Of a stretch of 64,000 nt of DNA, positions 28,204 through 36,045 are shown piece after piece. Source of the stretch: Saccharospirillum mangrovi (GTDB lineage: Bacteria > Pseudomonadota > Gammaproteobacteria > Pseudomonadales > Natronospirillaceae); the NCBI RefSeq assembly GCF_003367315.1, contig NZ_CP031415.1, forward strand, positions 2,416,001 to 2,480,000, written 5' to 3'. The first letter of the stretch is position 1. Every line of letters begins with the position of its first letter. The translations under genes and the position numbers were made by a program. The notes under the pieces were generated by a model. It was not told the DNA's origin and did not search any database. It saw only the letters and a list, made by a program, of their open reading frames with translations.

Positions 28204-29451
28204 TCAGGTTTGGTCAGCCGCACGGTGCAGCGAAACGTCTTTGAGTAACGACGCCACCGCCAGTAACACAATCGACAAATAAAAGAAGGCGTGCAACAAG
28301 GGCGTTAAATAGCGCCCGTCGGCCATCGACATGGCGACCACAAAAACGATGCCGGAGATCTGCCCGATCCACAGCAACATACCTTGCGACGCCGACTCAG
28401 GCGCCGGCACCGTGCGTTCGGCAGCGTACTGAAACCCCACCGGGCCAATGCCCATGATAAAAAACCCGACCAGAAATCCGCACACCAGCAGCACAGAAAA
28501 ACGCGCAGTCGGATCGGCCAGCAAAACATCGGCATAAACAAACCCGAAAACCGCCGGAATCAAACCGATCATCGCCAACAAAATCACCGGTTTACGTTTG
28601 CCCAATCGATCCGACAACGTCGACAGCACCAGGCTGCCCACCATGCCACCAATCAACACCAACCCGCCAATGGCACCGCCGACATTGCCCAATGCCATCT
28701 TATGCACAATGGCATCGATCAAACTGGTCACCGCATTAACGATGCCCAAACCCACGGCAAACAACAGCAACAAAAACAACATGTCGCGACTGTGCACCAG
28801 CAGTTTTAAACCTTCGCTGAAACGAACACTGTCGGGATGCGCAATGGGGCTGTGCACCTTGGGATTCGGGTACAACAAAATCACACCCAAACCGCTGACC
28901 ACACCAATGACGGCGTATATCCAAAGCGACAAGGAAAAACCGGCAGCATTGCCATAAGCGGCCACGATCAACGGTGAAATAATCATCGCCGCCAACATGC
29001 CAAAATACTGCGCGAACACCGCCAGGCCGGCCGCCAGTGCGCGTTCTTTTTCCGGGAACCAATGCATGGTCATAGCCGTGATGGCGTTAAGCAAAAAGGG
29101 TTGGGCAACAGCCAGACCGGTTTGCGCCAGCAACACCATCAACAACGAGCCGGAGCCGATTGCTTTGATCACACTGAACAGTGCCAGCAAACCGCCACCA
29201 ATGAACAAGCCAGTGCGCAAACCAAAGGTATCGATCACATAAGAAGCCGGGAAACTGAGCAGCAAAAACACCAGCATGTATACCACCGCCAGCAAGTCGA
29301 TATTCAACCAACTCGATGCCGCTAACTGGATGGCGTAAAACTCGTTCGCCTGAGTGGCAACTGCTGCATGCGATAACCACTGAACCTGAGAAGCAAGTAG
29401 CGCCAACATAAAGGTCGCTAAAATAACAAAGCGATATTTATTCACCTGCAT
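28204..29451 (-). CDS. MFS transporter (FLVCR-like)
   Basis: The 415-residue protein has about twelve predicted membrane helices and a central cytoplasmic loop near residue 205 (NPKVHSPIAHPDSVRF). The segment QPFLLNAITAMTMHWFPEKERALAAG resembles the FLVCR-like branch of the major facilitator superfamily, whose animal members export haem or choline. The substrate cannot be called. It is the last of five same-strand genes (SCP2-like, aminotransferase, TetR, SDR, MFS) and lies 33 bp after the SDR gene. Confidence 0.82.
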   Translation of the reverse strand: MQVNKYRFVILATFMLALLASQVQWLSHAAVATQANEFYAIQLAASSWLNIDLLAVVYMLVFLLLSFPASYVIDTFGLRTGLFIGGGLLALFSVIKAIGSGSLLMVLLAQTGLAVAQPFLLNAITAMTMHWFPEKERALAAGLAVFAQYFGMLAAMIISPLIVAAYGNAAGFSLSLWIYAVIGVVSGLGVILLYPNPKVHSPIAHPDSVRFSEGLKLLVHSRDMLFLLLLFAVGLGIVNAVTSLIDAIVHKMALGNVGGAIGGLVLIGGMVGSLVLSTLSDRLGKRKPVILLAMIGLIPAVFGFVYADVLLADPTARFSVLLVCGFLVGFFIMGIGPVGFQYAAERTVPAPESASQGMLLWIGQISGIVFVVAMSMADGRYLTPLLHAFFYLSIVLLAVASLLKDVSLHRAADQT

Positions 29452-29484
29452 AATTGAATGCCCCCGATGTCAAAAACGCGACAA

Positions 29485-30330
29485 TTATTGTTGACGTTGA
29501 TTCCGTGAAAAAATCCGTAACACAATCCAGCTGTAGATATGAATGCCCAACAAGCCGCGCAAAAACGTCACCGACTTGGATTCAAAAGTGGTGCGGTAAA
29601 TCCAGCGCGGCCGACGCGCCAGCCCAGCATGAACCATGGCATTCACCGTGCTTTCCATACCGGGCGATTTAGCGTAGCTGTCGGCCATGTAGGTGCGGAA
29701 GGCACCGATCAACGGCCGGTAGTCGTCACTGACGTCCAGTTTGTCTAGCTTTTCAAACGCCACTGTTCCAAAGCCGGTATTCACCGGCCCCGGTTCAATC
29801 TGCACCACCTGAATGCCCAGGTTGGACACTTCCAATCGCAACGCTTCACACAACGCCCGCACCGCATATTTCGTCGCGCCGTACCAGCCAGTGCCCGGCG
29901 CTACTATGTAGCTGGAGTTGGATGCGGTTACGATAATGCGCCCAGAACGCTGCCGACGCAGGATCGGCAACACCGCCGCATTTACCCGCGCCAGGCCAAA
30001 AACATTCACCTCAAACTGATAACGCGCTTCATCGAGGCTGACACTTTCCACCGGACCAAAAGCACCATAGCCAGCGTTGTTGTACACCAGATCCAACTGG
30101 CCGGTTTCACGCACAATCTGTTCAACTCCGGCCTGTACCGAAGCGTCATCGCACACATCCATCGACAGCAAAATTGCGCCCGCCTGCTGTAACGGCGACA
30201 TCGGTTCCAGCCGCCGCGCCGCGGCATACACCACGACTCCGCGCGACAACAATGCCTGCACCAGATGCAAGCCAAAACCCGATGACGCGCCGGTTACCAA
30301 GGCTACTTTTTTATTGTTGTTCACAGGCAC
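29485..30330 (-). CDS. SDR family NAD(P)-dependent oxidoreductase
   Basis: The 281-residue protein has the classical short-chain dehydrogenase pattern: TGASSGFGL nucleotide-binding motif (about 14-22), NNAGYGAFG, the catalytic Ser in SNSSYIVAPG and YxxxK as YGATKYAV. The C-terminal extension (WIYRTTFESKSVTFLRGLLG) is weakly hydrophobic and could be membrane-associated. The TetR gene is 13 bp upstream. The substrate is unknown. Confidence 0.88.
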   Translation of the reverse strand: MPVNNNKKVALVTGASSGFGLHLVQALLSRGVVVYAAARRLEPMSPLQQAGAILLSMDVCDDASVQAGVEQIVRETGQLDLVYNNAGYGAFGPVESVSLDEARYQFEVNVFGLARVNAAVLPILRRQRSGRIIVTASNSSYIVAPGTGWYGATKYAVRALCEALRLEVSNLGIQVVQIEPGPVNTGFGTVAFEKLDKLDVSDDYRPLIGAFRTYMADSYAKSPGMESTVNAMVHAGLARRPRWIYRTTFESKSVTFLRGLLGIHIYSWIVLRIFSRNQRQQ

Positions 30331-30343
30331 GTCCTTCGAGTTT

Positions 30344-30994
30344 TCACTGAGTTTGTTGATGAATAAATCGCATGATGTCGTCGACTAACTGTTCGCCGTC
30401 TGCCACGCGCTCGTCACCCAGAAACAAGCGCATCCGCTCGCGGTAATAATCCGAAGAAAATGAAAACTGAAACATGATCAATAAATTGTCGATGCAGAAA
30501 GCAAGCATGCGTACATCGGTATCCTGCGGAATTTCCTGACGTGCTTTGGCGCTTTCAATCGCCGCCAATAAAAAATTCAGCACATCGGCTTCAAACTGAT
30601 TGGACAGTTTGTTTGCCACTCCCGCCATCGACTGGGTGGTGATGTTATGAAAAATCTGACTCAGCCCCCGGTACTCCTGTGTTTTAACCATGACCTGGCG
30701 AAACAACTCGCGGATCACCTGATCAAAGGATTGCTGAACATCAATGGCGTTTAACGTATCCGTCAGCACGGTAAATTGCTGACTGACGATGGTCAGGAAC
30801 AAAGCTTCCTTGGACGTGAAATAGCTGTACATGGCACCAATGCTGATACCGGCTTCGTCGGCAATAACATTGATGTTGGTTCCTGCAAAACCTTTCTCGG
30901 CGAACTCCCGAACCGCCACATCCAATACCCGCTTGCGCCGCTGTTCTGAGGTTTTGGCAAAGGCCTCTTTGTAAAAAATCACGGGTTCCGTCAT
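30344..30994 (-). CDS. TetR/AcrR family transcriptional regulator
   Basis: The 216-residue protein has an N-terminal TetR helix-turn-helix (RKRVLDVAVREFAEKGFAG, NINVIADEAGISIGAMYSYF). The helical ligand domain follows and resembles the YcdC/C-terminal class with DTDVRMLAFCIDNLL. It lies in the middle of a five-gene same-strand set and is the likely local regulator. A 13-bp inverted repeat CGTTATTTTAACG (31027-31039) just upstream of its start is a candidate operator. Confidence 0.88.
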   Translation of the reverse strand: MTEPVIFYKEAFAKTSEQRRKRVLDVAVREFAEKGFAGTNINVIADEAGISIGAMYSYFTSKEALFLTIVSQQFTVLTDTLNAIDVQQSFDQVIRELFRQVMVKTQEYRGLSQIFHNITTQSMAGVANKLSNQFEADVLNFLLAAIESAKARQEIPQDTDVRMLAFCIDNLLIMFQFSFSSDYYRERMRLFLGDERVADGEQLVDDIMRFIHQQTQ

Positions 30995-31026
30995 GTTCGC
31001 TCCCTTGGTCAGTCCATTAACTGGCG

Positions 31027-31039
31027 CGTTATTTTAACG
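31027..31039. promoter_or_regulatory. Candidate operator upstream of the TetR gene
   Basis: CGTTA-TTT-TAACG is a perfect 5-3-5 inverted repeat in the 60-bp gap between the aminotransferase and TetR genes. It is the only symmetric element in this gap. Binding by the TetR protein is a guess from position. Confidence 0.25.
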
Positions 31040-31054
31040 GTCTATTTAAATGAA

Positions 31055-32311
31055 CTATTTCAATAACAATGCAGGATTGTTGGCGGCCACCACTTGGAAG
31101 GCGTCGTTTGCCACATCCAGGGTGAACTGAATGTCGTCGTCCGTGATTGCACAATTCATAAAAAGGTTGTGATGGTTGGCAAAAAAGACGCCGCGTTTCA
31201 CGCACTCGGCAACCCATTGCTGGTGCAACATCAGGTTGTCGTCATTGGTAATGCGCATGTACCACATCGATGGCTCGCCGCTGATGCGCAAGTCGAAACC
31301 GTGTTGCCGGCCAACCTCGTGCAAGCCTGTAGTCAGTTTCCGACCCATCGACAACACTTGTTGATCGCCTTCAATGGCGCGCAGTTTGTTGATGGTGGCA
31401 ATCCCCGCCGCAAAGGGTTGCGACGCCAGCCAGTAACTGCCGGTGTAAAAGACGCTGGAAACGGCATCTTTCATCGCATCGGTACCGCACAGCGCTGAAA
31501 AGTTATAGCCGTTGCCGATGGCTTTGCAGAAACAGATCAGGTCCGCTTCAAAGCCGTAATAATGATCGGAGCCTTTCAGGTCGAGCCGGAAACCACAACG
31601 TACGTCATCGATGGCTAAAACAATGCCGTTTTCGGTGCACAGTTTTCGCACTTCCTGCCAGTAATTTTCGGCCGGCAATGCGTTGTCTTCGAACGCCGGA
31701 TGCCAATACGGAGTGGAAATAAAGCAGGCGATTTCACCTTTGTTATCGGCAATGGTCTGCTTCAGTTGTTCGAGGTTATTCCATTCAACGTAGAGATTAT
31801 TGGTAACGTCTTCCTCGACTACGCCCGGATATCCAGCCTTCTGTGTCCAGGGTGCCACACCGTGGTAATTGCCTTTAACCATGATGGTTTTTTTACGGCC
31901 AGTCGCCGCCTTGGCGGTCATCAACGCCAGGCTGGTAACGTCGCCTCCGTTCTTGGCAAAGAACGCCCAATCGGCCGAAGCCACGGTATCAACCAACAGC
32001 TCCGCCATATCAATCATGGTGGTGAACGGCACCGATGCGCAGTCACCTTTGCGCATCTGCTCCATGACGGCGCGGTCTACGTCGGCATCGGCGTAGCCCA
32101 AAATATTCGGGCCGTAAGCACACATGTAATCAATAAAGCGATTGCCATCGAGATCCCAGAAATAGGTGCCTTCTGATCTGGCGGCGAATTTGGGAAAGGC
32201 ATCGACTGGAATCGCACAGCCGGCCACCGGACCCAAATGGCCGTGAATGCCGGTCGGGATCACTTTCAGAGCGCGTTCGAATTCACTGGCAGATTGTTTA
32301 AACATCGTCAT
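31055..32311 (-). CDS. Class III PLP-dependent aminotransferase (glutamate-1-semialdehyde aminomutase-like)
   Basis: The 418-residue protein shows GTYFWDLDGNRFIDYMCAYGPNILGY, typical of GSA aminomutase-like class III enzymes. The acidic PLP-ring partner is in GIVLAIDDVRCGFRLD and the Schiff-base Lys in LICFCKAIGNGYNFSALCG. The SYWLASQPFAAG phosphate-contact region is present. It is unlikely to be HemL itself: motifs differ and hemL is usually solitary. Its partner genes (SCP2-like 11 bp upstream, TetR, SDR and MFS downstream) suggest transamination of a lipid-like or hydrophobic keto or aldehyde compound, which is inference. Confidence 0.82.
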   Translation of the reverse strand: MTMFKQSASEFERALKVIPTGIHGHLGPVAGCAIPVDAFPKFAARSEGTYFWDLDGNRFIDYMCAYGPNILGYADADVDRAVMEQMRKGDCASVPFTTMIDMAELLVDTVASADWAFFAKNGGDVTSLALMTAKAATGRKKTIMVKGNYHGVAPWTQKAGYPGVVEEDVTNNLYVEWNNLEQLKQTIADNKGEIACFISTPYWHPAFEDNALPAENYWQEVRKLCTENGIVLAIDDVRCGFRLDLKGSDHYYGFEADLICFCKAIGNGYNFSALCGTDAMKDAVSSVFYTGSYWLASQPFAAGIATINKLRAIEGDQQVLSMGRKLTTGLHEVGRQHGFDLRISGEPSMWYMRITNDDNLMLHQQWVAECVKRGVFFANHHNLFMNCAITDDDIQFTLDVANDAFQVVAANNPALLLK

Positions 32312-32322
32312 CGCGGCGCCCC

Positions 32323-33078
32323 TTAATTCAGGTACTGATTTACTTTGAACAAAAATTTATCGAAGTTATCCAGCAGCGGAATGTAGCCGGCCAATTGCAG
32401 CCGGCCAGCGGCGATGCTGGAGAATGAATCCCGACGACCGTTGAGCAAATCGCAGGCGGCATCCATGTCGGCAAATGTCATGGTTGCGCGTGGTTCTGTG
32501 GGCAGTTCGGGCAACGCTTGCACCTGATTCGGCGCAATGCCAATGCCTTGCGCCGGCCCGCCGTTCACGCGAAACAAGATGTCGCCGCGCGGTAGCCCTT
32601 TGCGAATTTGCGCCAGTTCCGGGTCGAGGTTCGCCACCTGAATGGACGCATTCAGCGCCACTGAAATCAGCAAGGCGGTGTTGGTGCGGCGGTAATCGGG
32701 CTGTACCAGACGTTCATCCGTCGGGCGCAGAAAAAATTCCAAGCGTTTGCTTAATTGGTCGAACGGTCCGGTCAAAAAACCCAGACGGGTAAAGCCCCAC
32801 AACGGAATCGGATTTGCCTGTCCGTCCATTAAGGCATTGAAGTGATCGTAAGACCGGAAAAACAGCTGCACCTGCCCATTACCGACTCCCGGTAACGCCC
32901 GGCATTCGCCGTCTTTAAACACCAGCGTCAGCCGTGGGCCTTTGCGAATCCGAAAGGTCACGGATTGGTTTTTACCCCGAATCAGTGCTTTGGCTTCGTC
33001 ATCCACTGCACACAAAGTGCTGAGGCTGGCCAATACCCCAAACAGATTGATATGAGCCAGAGTTTTAGCGTCTTTCAT
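32323..33078 (-). CDS. SCP2-like lipid-binding domain protein (tentative)
   Basis: The 251-residue soluble protein contains VTFRIRKGPRLTLVFKDGECRAL, LFFRSYDHFNALMDGQ and a C-terminal PRATMTFADMDAACDLLNG with AAGRLQLAGYIPLLDNFD. The last part resembles the sterol carrier protein 2 fold, where the chain strand-helix carries a hydrophobic ligand. No catalytic motif is seen. It is the first gene of the aminotransferase set, preceded by a 190-bp region with a palindrome. The assignment is tentative; no closer family is recognised. Confidence 0.5.
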   Translation of the reverse strand: MKDAKTLAHINLFGVLASLSTLCAVDDEAKALIRGKNQSVTFRIRKGPRLTLVFKDGECRALPGVGNGQVQLFFRSYDHFNALMDGQANPIPLWGFTRLGFLTGPFDQLSKRLEFFLRPTDERLVQPDYRRTNTALLISVALNASIQVANLDPELAQIRKGLPRGDILFRVNGGPAQGIGIAPNQVQALPELPTEPRATMTFADMDAACDLLNGRRDSFSSIAAGRLQLAGYIPLLDNFDKFLFKVNQYLN

Positions 33079-33105
33079 AGCAATCCAACCGCAGGTTCAA
33101 GTTAC

Positions 33106-33119
33106 CGAGCGAGTGCTCG
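33106..33119. promoter_or_regulatory. Palindrome upstream of the SCP2-like gene, candidate TetR operator
   Basis: CGAGC-GAGT-GCTCG is a perfect 5-4-5 inverted repeat about 30 bp upstream of the first gene of the SCP2/aminotransferase set. A TTGACA (minus strand, 33163-33158) lies upstream without a good -10. The remainder of the 190-bp gap to 33268 shows nothing else clear. Confidence 0.3.
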
Positions 33120-33268
33120 TTCTATTGATTTAAACAATTAAACCTCTGGTTTTACGCTGTCAAACGTTAAATGAAGGCATTAAAGAAAGGTGTCGGAAAC
33201 AGGCAGATCGCCAGGGATTTCGCGATAATTAGCGGTGATTTCAGCGGCAATTGCGCTTTGGCGTGCTG

Positions 33269-33826
33269 TTACTTGTCCGAAAAGGAACGGATCGTTAACC
33301 CCGGCCAGCGTGTTTTCCACTCTTTGCCGACCAGGCGCTGCTGAAAATCGTCTGGCTTGGGTCGTTTAGGGTTCAGCGTCAGCTCACCGGCCAACAACGA
33401 CGCCAACCCCAACGGCGCACAAAACGCCAAGGCACCGTCTGCATTCAGACGAACCCCGACAGCGGTCTCCACTTCCACCCAATAACTCATTGCATCGGCG
33501 GTGGAACGGTAAGGCGCGTCGCCATTGCGGCGATGCATCCGCGCCTGATTTTTTACCGACCAGGGCGCCGGCCATTGCTCAGATAACGCCCGTTCCAGTG
33601 CCCGATCACGGCTGGCGTCGCAATCGTCGGCATCGAAATACACCACATCCAGATCCTGCAAGGGCGTCGTCTGGCGGTAACCGTGCAGCCGGTCCCACAC
33701 CAGATTGCGCACAAAACCGGCGGCCAGATAGGCATCGGGTAAATTGAATGCAGCAAGCGTCGTCAGTGCGGCCATGCGATCGGCCTCGGCCAACAACCAT
33801 TCGGCCAGCAATCGTTCAGGGTTCAT
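33269..33826 (-). CDS. Nucleotidyltransferase family protein (NTP_transf_6 type)
   Basis: The 185-residue protein shows LAAGFVRNLVWDRLHGY and PLQDLDVVYFDADD, where the paired Asp of LDVVYFD matches the metal-binding strand of pol-beta-like nucleotidyltransferases. The later segment LGLASLLAGELTLNPKRPKPDDFQQRLVGKEWKTRWPGL matches the widespread small family of this name. It lies 9 bp after the RDD-protein gene on the same strand. Substrate unknown. Confidence 0.8.
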   Translation of the reverse strand: MNPERLLAEWLLAEADRMAALTTLAAFNLPDAYLAAGFVRNLVWDRLHGYRQTTPLQDLDVVYFDADDCDASRDRALERALSEQWPAPWSVKNQARMHRRNGDAPYRSTADAMSYWVEVETAVGVRLNADGALAFCAPLGLASLLAGELTLNPKRPKPDDFQQRLVGKEWKTRWPGLTIRSFSDK

Positions 33827-33835
33827 CCAATTCGG

Positions 33836-34777
33836 TTACTCAGGCTGCAATTCTTCTGGCTTGAATGGGAACGACTGATGCCGCCAGAACGAGGCAAAGC
33901 CAATGTCGTAGCCGTAACTCAACACCACCGAAATAGCCTGCACCTGAGTAACGGATTCATCCGCTGCCATCGCCCGCAGTGCCAACCGTTTTGCCAACTC
34001 CGGATCATCGATTGTCTTGGTATCGATCACCGCCTGAATGGTCAGGTAGCTGTCGGTAATAGTCGCCTGTTTCAGCGTTGGGAAATTAATCGACACCCGG
34101 GTATAATCCACGCCTTCTTCCTGGCTGACCATTTCTTGAATGGCGTGGAGCGGTGCCAATTGATCCGAATACCGGCTCAACTGCTGAGTAAAGGCATACC
34201 CGCCCATTAGCACAACAATCGCCAGCACCAACAACGCCCAATAATGTCCCCGCCAAACACCCGCAACCGGTTGCGGTTCGAGGTCGGCTTTCACCACCAC
34301 AGAGCCGACCAACAGATCGTAAGGTGCTTGCCGGGTTAATCGGTTGAAGATCAGCAAATAAGCGTACGACAACAGGCCACCCAAGATGACCAGCAACAGC
34401 CCGTAACGCAGCCAGCTCAGCAAAATCCATTCAGGCACTTGCGCGCCGTTGAGCGACACCGGTAACGCAAACACCGCCGCACGAAGCAAGCTCTGCCACA
34501 ACGGCAAATAGCCACCATCCGTCTTCCGCACCGCCACGTTCAATAGCCGTTTGCCGAGCGTCTGACCACGCGCAAGACCACTTTCCTGCACGCCGAAATA
34601 GACAACCGTGATAACAAACCCTAACGCACGCCCCCAAGGGCCAAGCTGGACCAACTGCGTGCTGGCAATCAGCCCTAACAACACGCCGACCAAGCCAAGC
34701 ACAATCACATCGATGGCAAAGGCGGCGAAGCGGCGCCAGAAACCGACAATCCATACCGGGCTTTCAATCTCGCTCAT
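33836..34777 (-). CDS. RDD family membrane protein
   Basis: The 313-residue protein opens with WIVGFWRRFAAFAIDVIVLGLVG, the RDD signature (Arg and Asp residues in the first membrane helix). Five membrane helices are suggested (about 18-38, 45-65, 100-120, 135-160 and 195-215), with GQTLGKRLLNVAVR between helices two and three. The C-terminal ~100 residues are soluble and may face the periplasm. RDD proteins include Na+(Li+)/H+ antiporters, but most are uncharacterised. It diverges from the bacterioferritin genes. Confidence 0.8.
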   Translation of the reverse strand: MSEIESPVWIVGFWRRFAAFAIDVIVLGLVGVLLGLIASTQLVQLGPWGRALGFVITVVYFGVQESGLARGQTLGKRLLNVAVRKTDGGYLPLWQSLLRAAVFALPVSLNGAQVPEWILLSWLRYGLLLVILGGLLSYAYLLIFNRLTRQAPYDLLVGSVVVKADLEPQPVAGVWRGHYWALLVLAIVVLMGGYAFTQQLSRYSDQLAPLHAIQEMVSQEEGVDYTRVSINFPTLKQATITDSYLTIQAVIDTKTIDDPELAKRLALRAMAADESVTQVQAISVVLSYGYDIGFASFWRHQSFPFKPEELQPE

Positions 34778-34972
34778 GCGGTGTTCCCTGTTCCGTTTTC
34801 CAATTTGTCATCACTGTTACTGTGCCCGACGGCGGGCATGCAAGCGACTTTCTGACGCAAATCCAATTGCGAACCGACCTTGCTTCCCTTCGCAACGGCT
34901 AGCATTTCCCATCGGTAACAAAATGTAAAAACTTTTCACCGCAAGAGGCATCAAAACGCCGGTCGACACCGC

Positions 34973-34978
34973 TATAAT
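34973..34978 (+). promoter_or_regulatory. Probable -10 box for the bacterioferritin operon
   Basis: A perfect TATAAT lies 32 bp before the GTG start of the first bacterioferritin gene. No matching -35 box is seen, so an activator may be needed. No clear Fur box is visible in the 233-bp RDD/bfr interval. Confidence 0.4.
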
Positions 34979-35010
34979 GCCGCGAACTTCCACAGACGGA
35001 GGCGACGCCC

Positions 35011-35487
35011 GTGAAAGGGGACAGCCGCATCATCGAACAATTAAACAAGGTATTGACCACCGAACTGACGGCGATCAATCACTATTTCCTGCACGCCCGC
35101 ATGTACAAAAACTGGGGTCTGGAGCGGCTGAACGAAGTCAATTACAAAAAGTCGATCAAAGACATGAAACAGGCGGACGAATTGATCGAACGCATTTTGT
35201 TTCTGGAAGGTTTGCCCAACCTGCAAAAACTCAATCGTCTGATGATTGGCGAACACACTGTCGAGATGTTGCAGGCCGATCACGATTTTCAAATTGAAGC
35301 CATCGCGCAGTTGCGTGAAGCGATTGAAGTCTGCGAGCAAAATCAGGAATTCGTCAGCCGCGATCTGTTGACGGAAATACTCGAAGACGAAGAAGAACAT
35401 TTGGATTGGGTGGAAACCCAGCAGTATCAAATCGGTGCCATGGGCATCGAACATTATCTGCAAGCACAGATAACCGACGAGGACTGA
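35011..35487 (+). CDS. Bacterioferritin, haem-binding type with degenerate ferroxidase site
   Basis: This 158-residue ferritin-like protein aligns without gaps to E. coli Bfr. The axial haem ligand Met52 is kept (KDMKQAD). Of the six ferroxidase ligands, Glu18, Glu127 and His130 are kept but Glu51 is Asp, His54 is Gln and Glu94 is Gln. It should therefore bind haem at subunit interfaces but oxidise iron poorly. It starts at GTG with GGAGG upstream. The second subunit gene begins 2 bp after it, and the pair probably co-assembles, as proposed for other two-gene bacterioferritins. Confidence 0.92.
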   Translation: MKGDSRIIEQLNKVLTTELTAINHYFLHARMYKNWGLERLNEVNYKKSIKDMKQADELIERILFLEGLPNLQKLNRLMIGEHTVEMLQADHDFQIEAIAQLREAIEVCEQNQEFVSRDLLTEILEDEEEHLDWVETQQYQIGAMGIEHYLQAQITDED

Positions 35488-35489
35488 TC

Positions 35490-35957
35490 ATGAAAGGCAA
35501 CGCAAAAATCATCGACGCCCTGAACATGCTGCTGTCGAATGAACTGGCGGCCATGGACCAGTATTTTCTGCATTCGCAGATGTACCGCGATTGGGGACTG
35601 AACAAATTGTATGAACGCATCGATCATGAATTCGATGACGAACGCGGCCACGCCACCAAATTGATCGAACGCATGCTGTTTCTCGAAGGCAAACCGGACA
35701 TGAAAACCCGCGCCGCCATTCGCATCGGCAAAGACGTTCCGGAAATGTTGCAAGCCGATCTCGACTTGGAAATTGAAGTCAAAGACGCGCTCAAAGACAC
35801 CATTAAATTGTGCGAAGCCGAACAGGATTATGTGACACGCGACATGCTGGTCACGCTGCTCGACGACACCGAAATGGACCACGCCTATTTCCTGGAGCAA
35901 CAACTGCGACTGATCAAGATGATCGGCGTAGAACGTTACTTGCAATCCCAGCTGTAA
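35490..35957 (+). CDS. Bacterioferritin, ferroxidase-competent subunit lacking the haem Met
   Basis: The 155-residue protein keeps the ferroxidase ligands Glu18, Glu51, His54 and Glu94; the Glu/His pair near the C-terminus (TEMDH, residues 128 and 131) is shifted by a one-residue insertion. The haem-ligand position 52 is Arg instead of Met. It thus complements the upstream subunit, which has the opposite defects. Ferritin cages of this type store iron as ferric mineral in the cytoplasm. A terminator follows 19 bp after the stop. Confidence 0.92.
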   Translation: MKGNAKIIDALNMLLSNELAAMDQYFLHSQMYRDWGLNKLYERIDHEFDDERGHATKLIERMLFLEGKPDMKTRAAIRIGKDVPEMLQADLDLEIEVKDALKDTIKLCEAEQDYVTRDMLVTLLDDTEMDHAYFLEQQLRLIKMIGVERYLQSQL

Positions 35958-35975
35958 CATCCCACCAGAATAATC

Positions 35976-36010
35976 TGGCCGGCAAAGGGGCAACCCTGGC
36001 CGGCTTTTTT
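35976..36010 (+). terminator. Intrinsic terminator after the bacterioferritin pair
   Basis: GCCGGC arms and an inner GGG/CCC pairing are followed by seven T. It separates the bfr pair from the convergent nitrilase cluster. Confidence 0.7.
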
Positions 36011-36045
36011 ATCGCCGCTTTTTATAATCGCCTTCTTGTAGCCGT

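Noticed and set aside
31055-32311. Call of hemL for the class III aminotransferase
   Set aside because: It is GSA-aminomutase-like but the motif wording differs and its neighbours (SCP2-like, TetR, SDR, MFS) are not tetrapyrrole genes.
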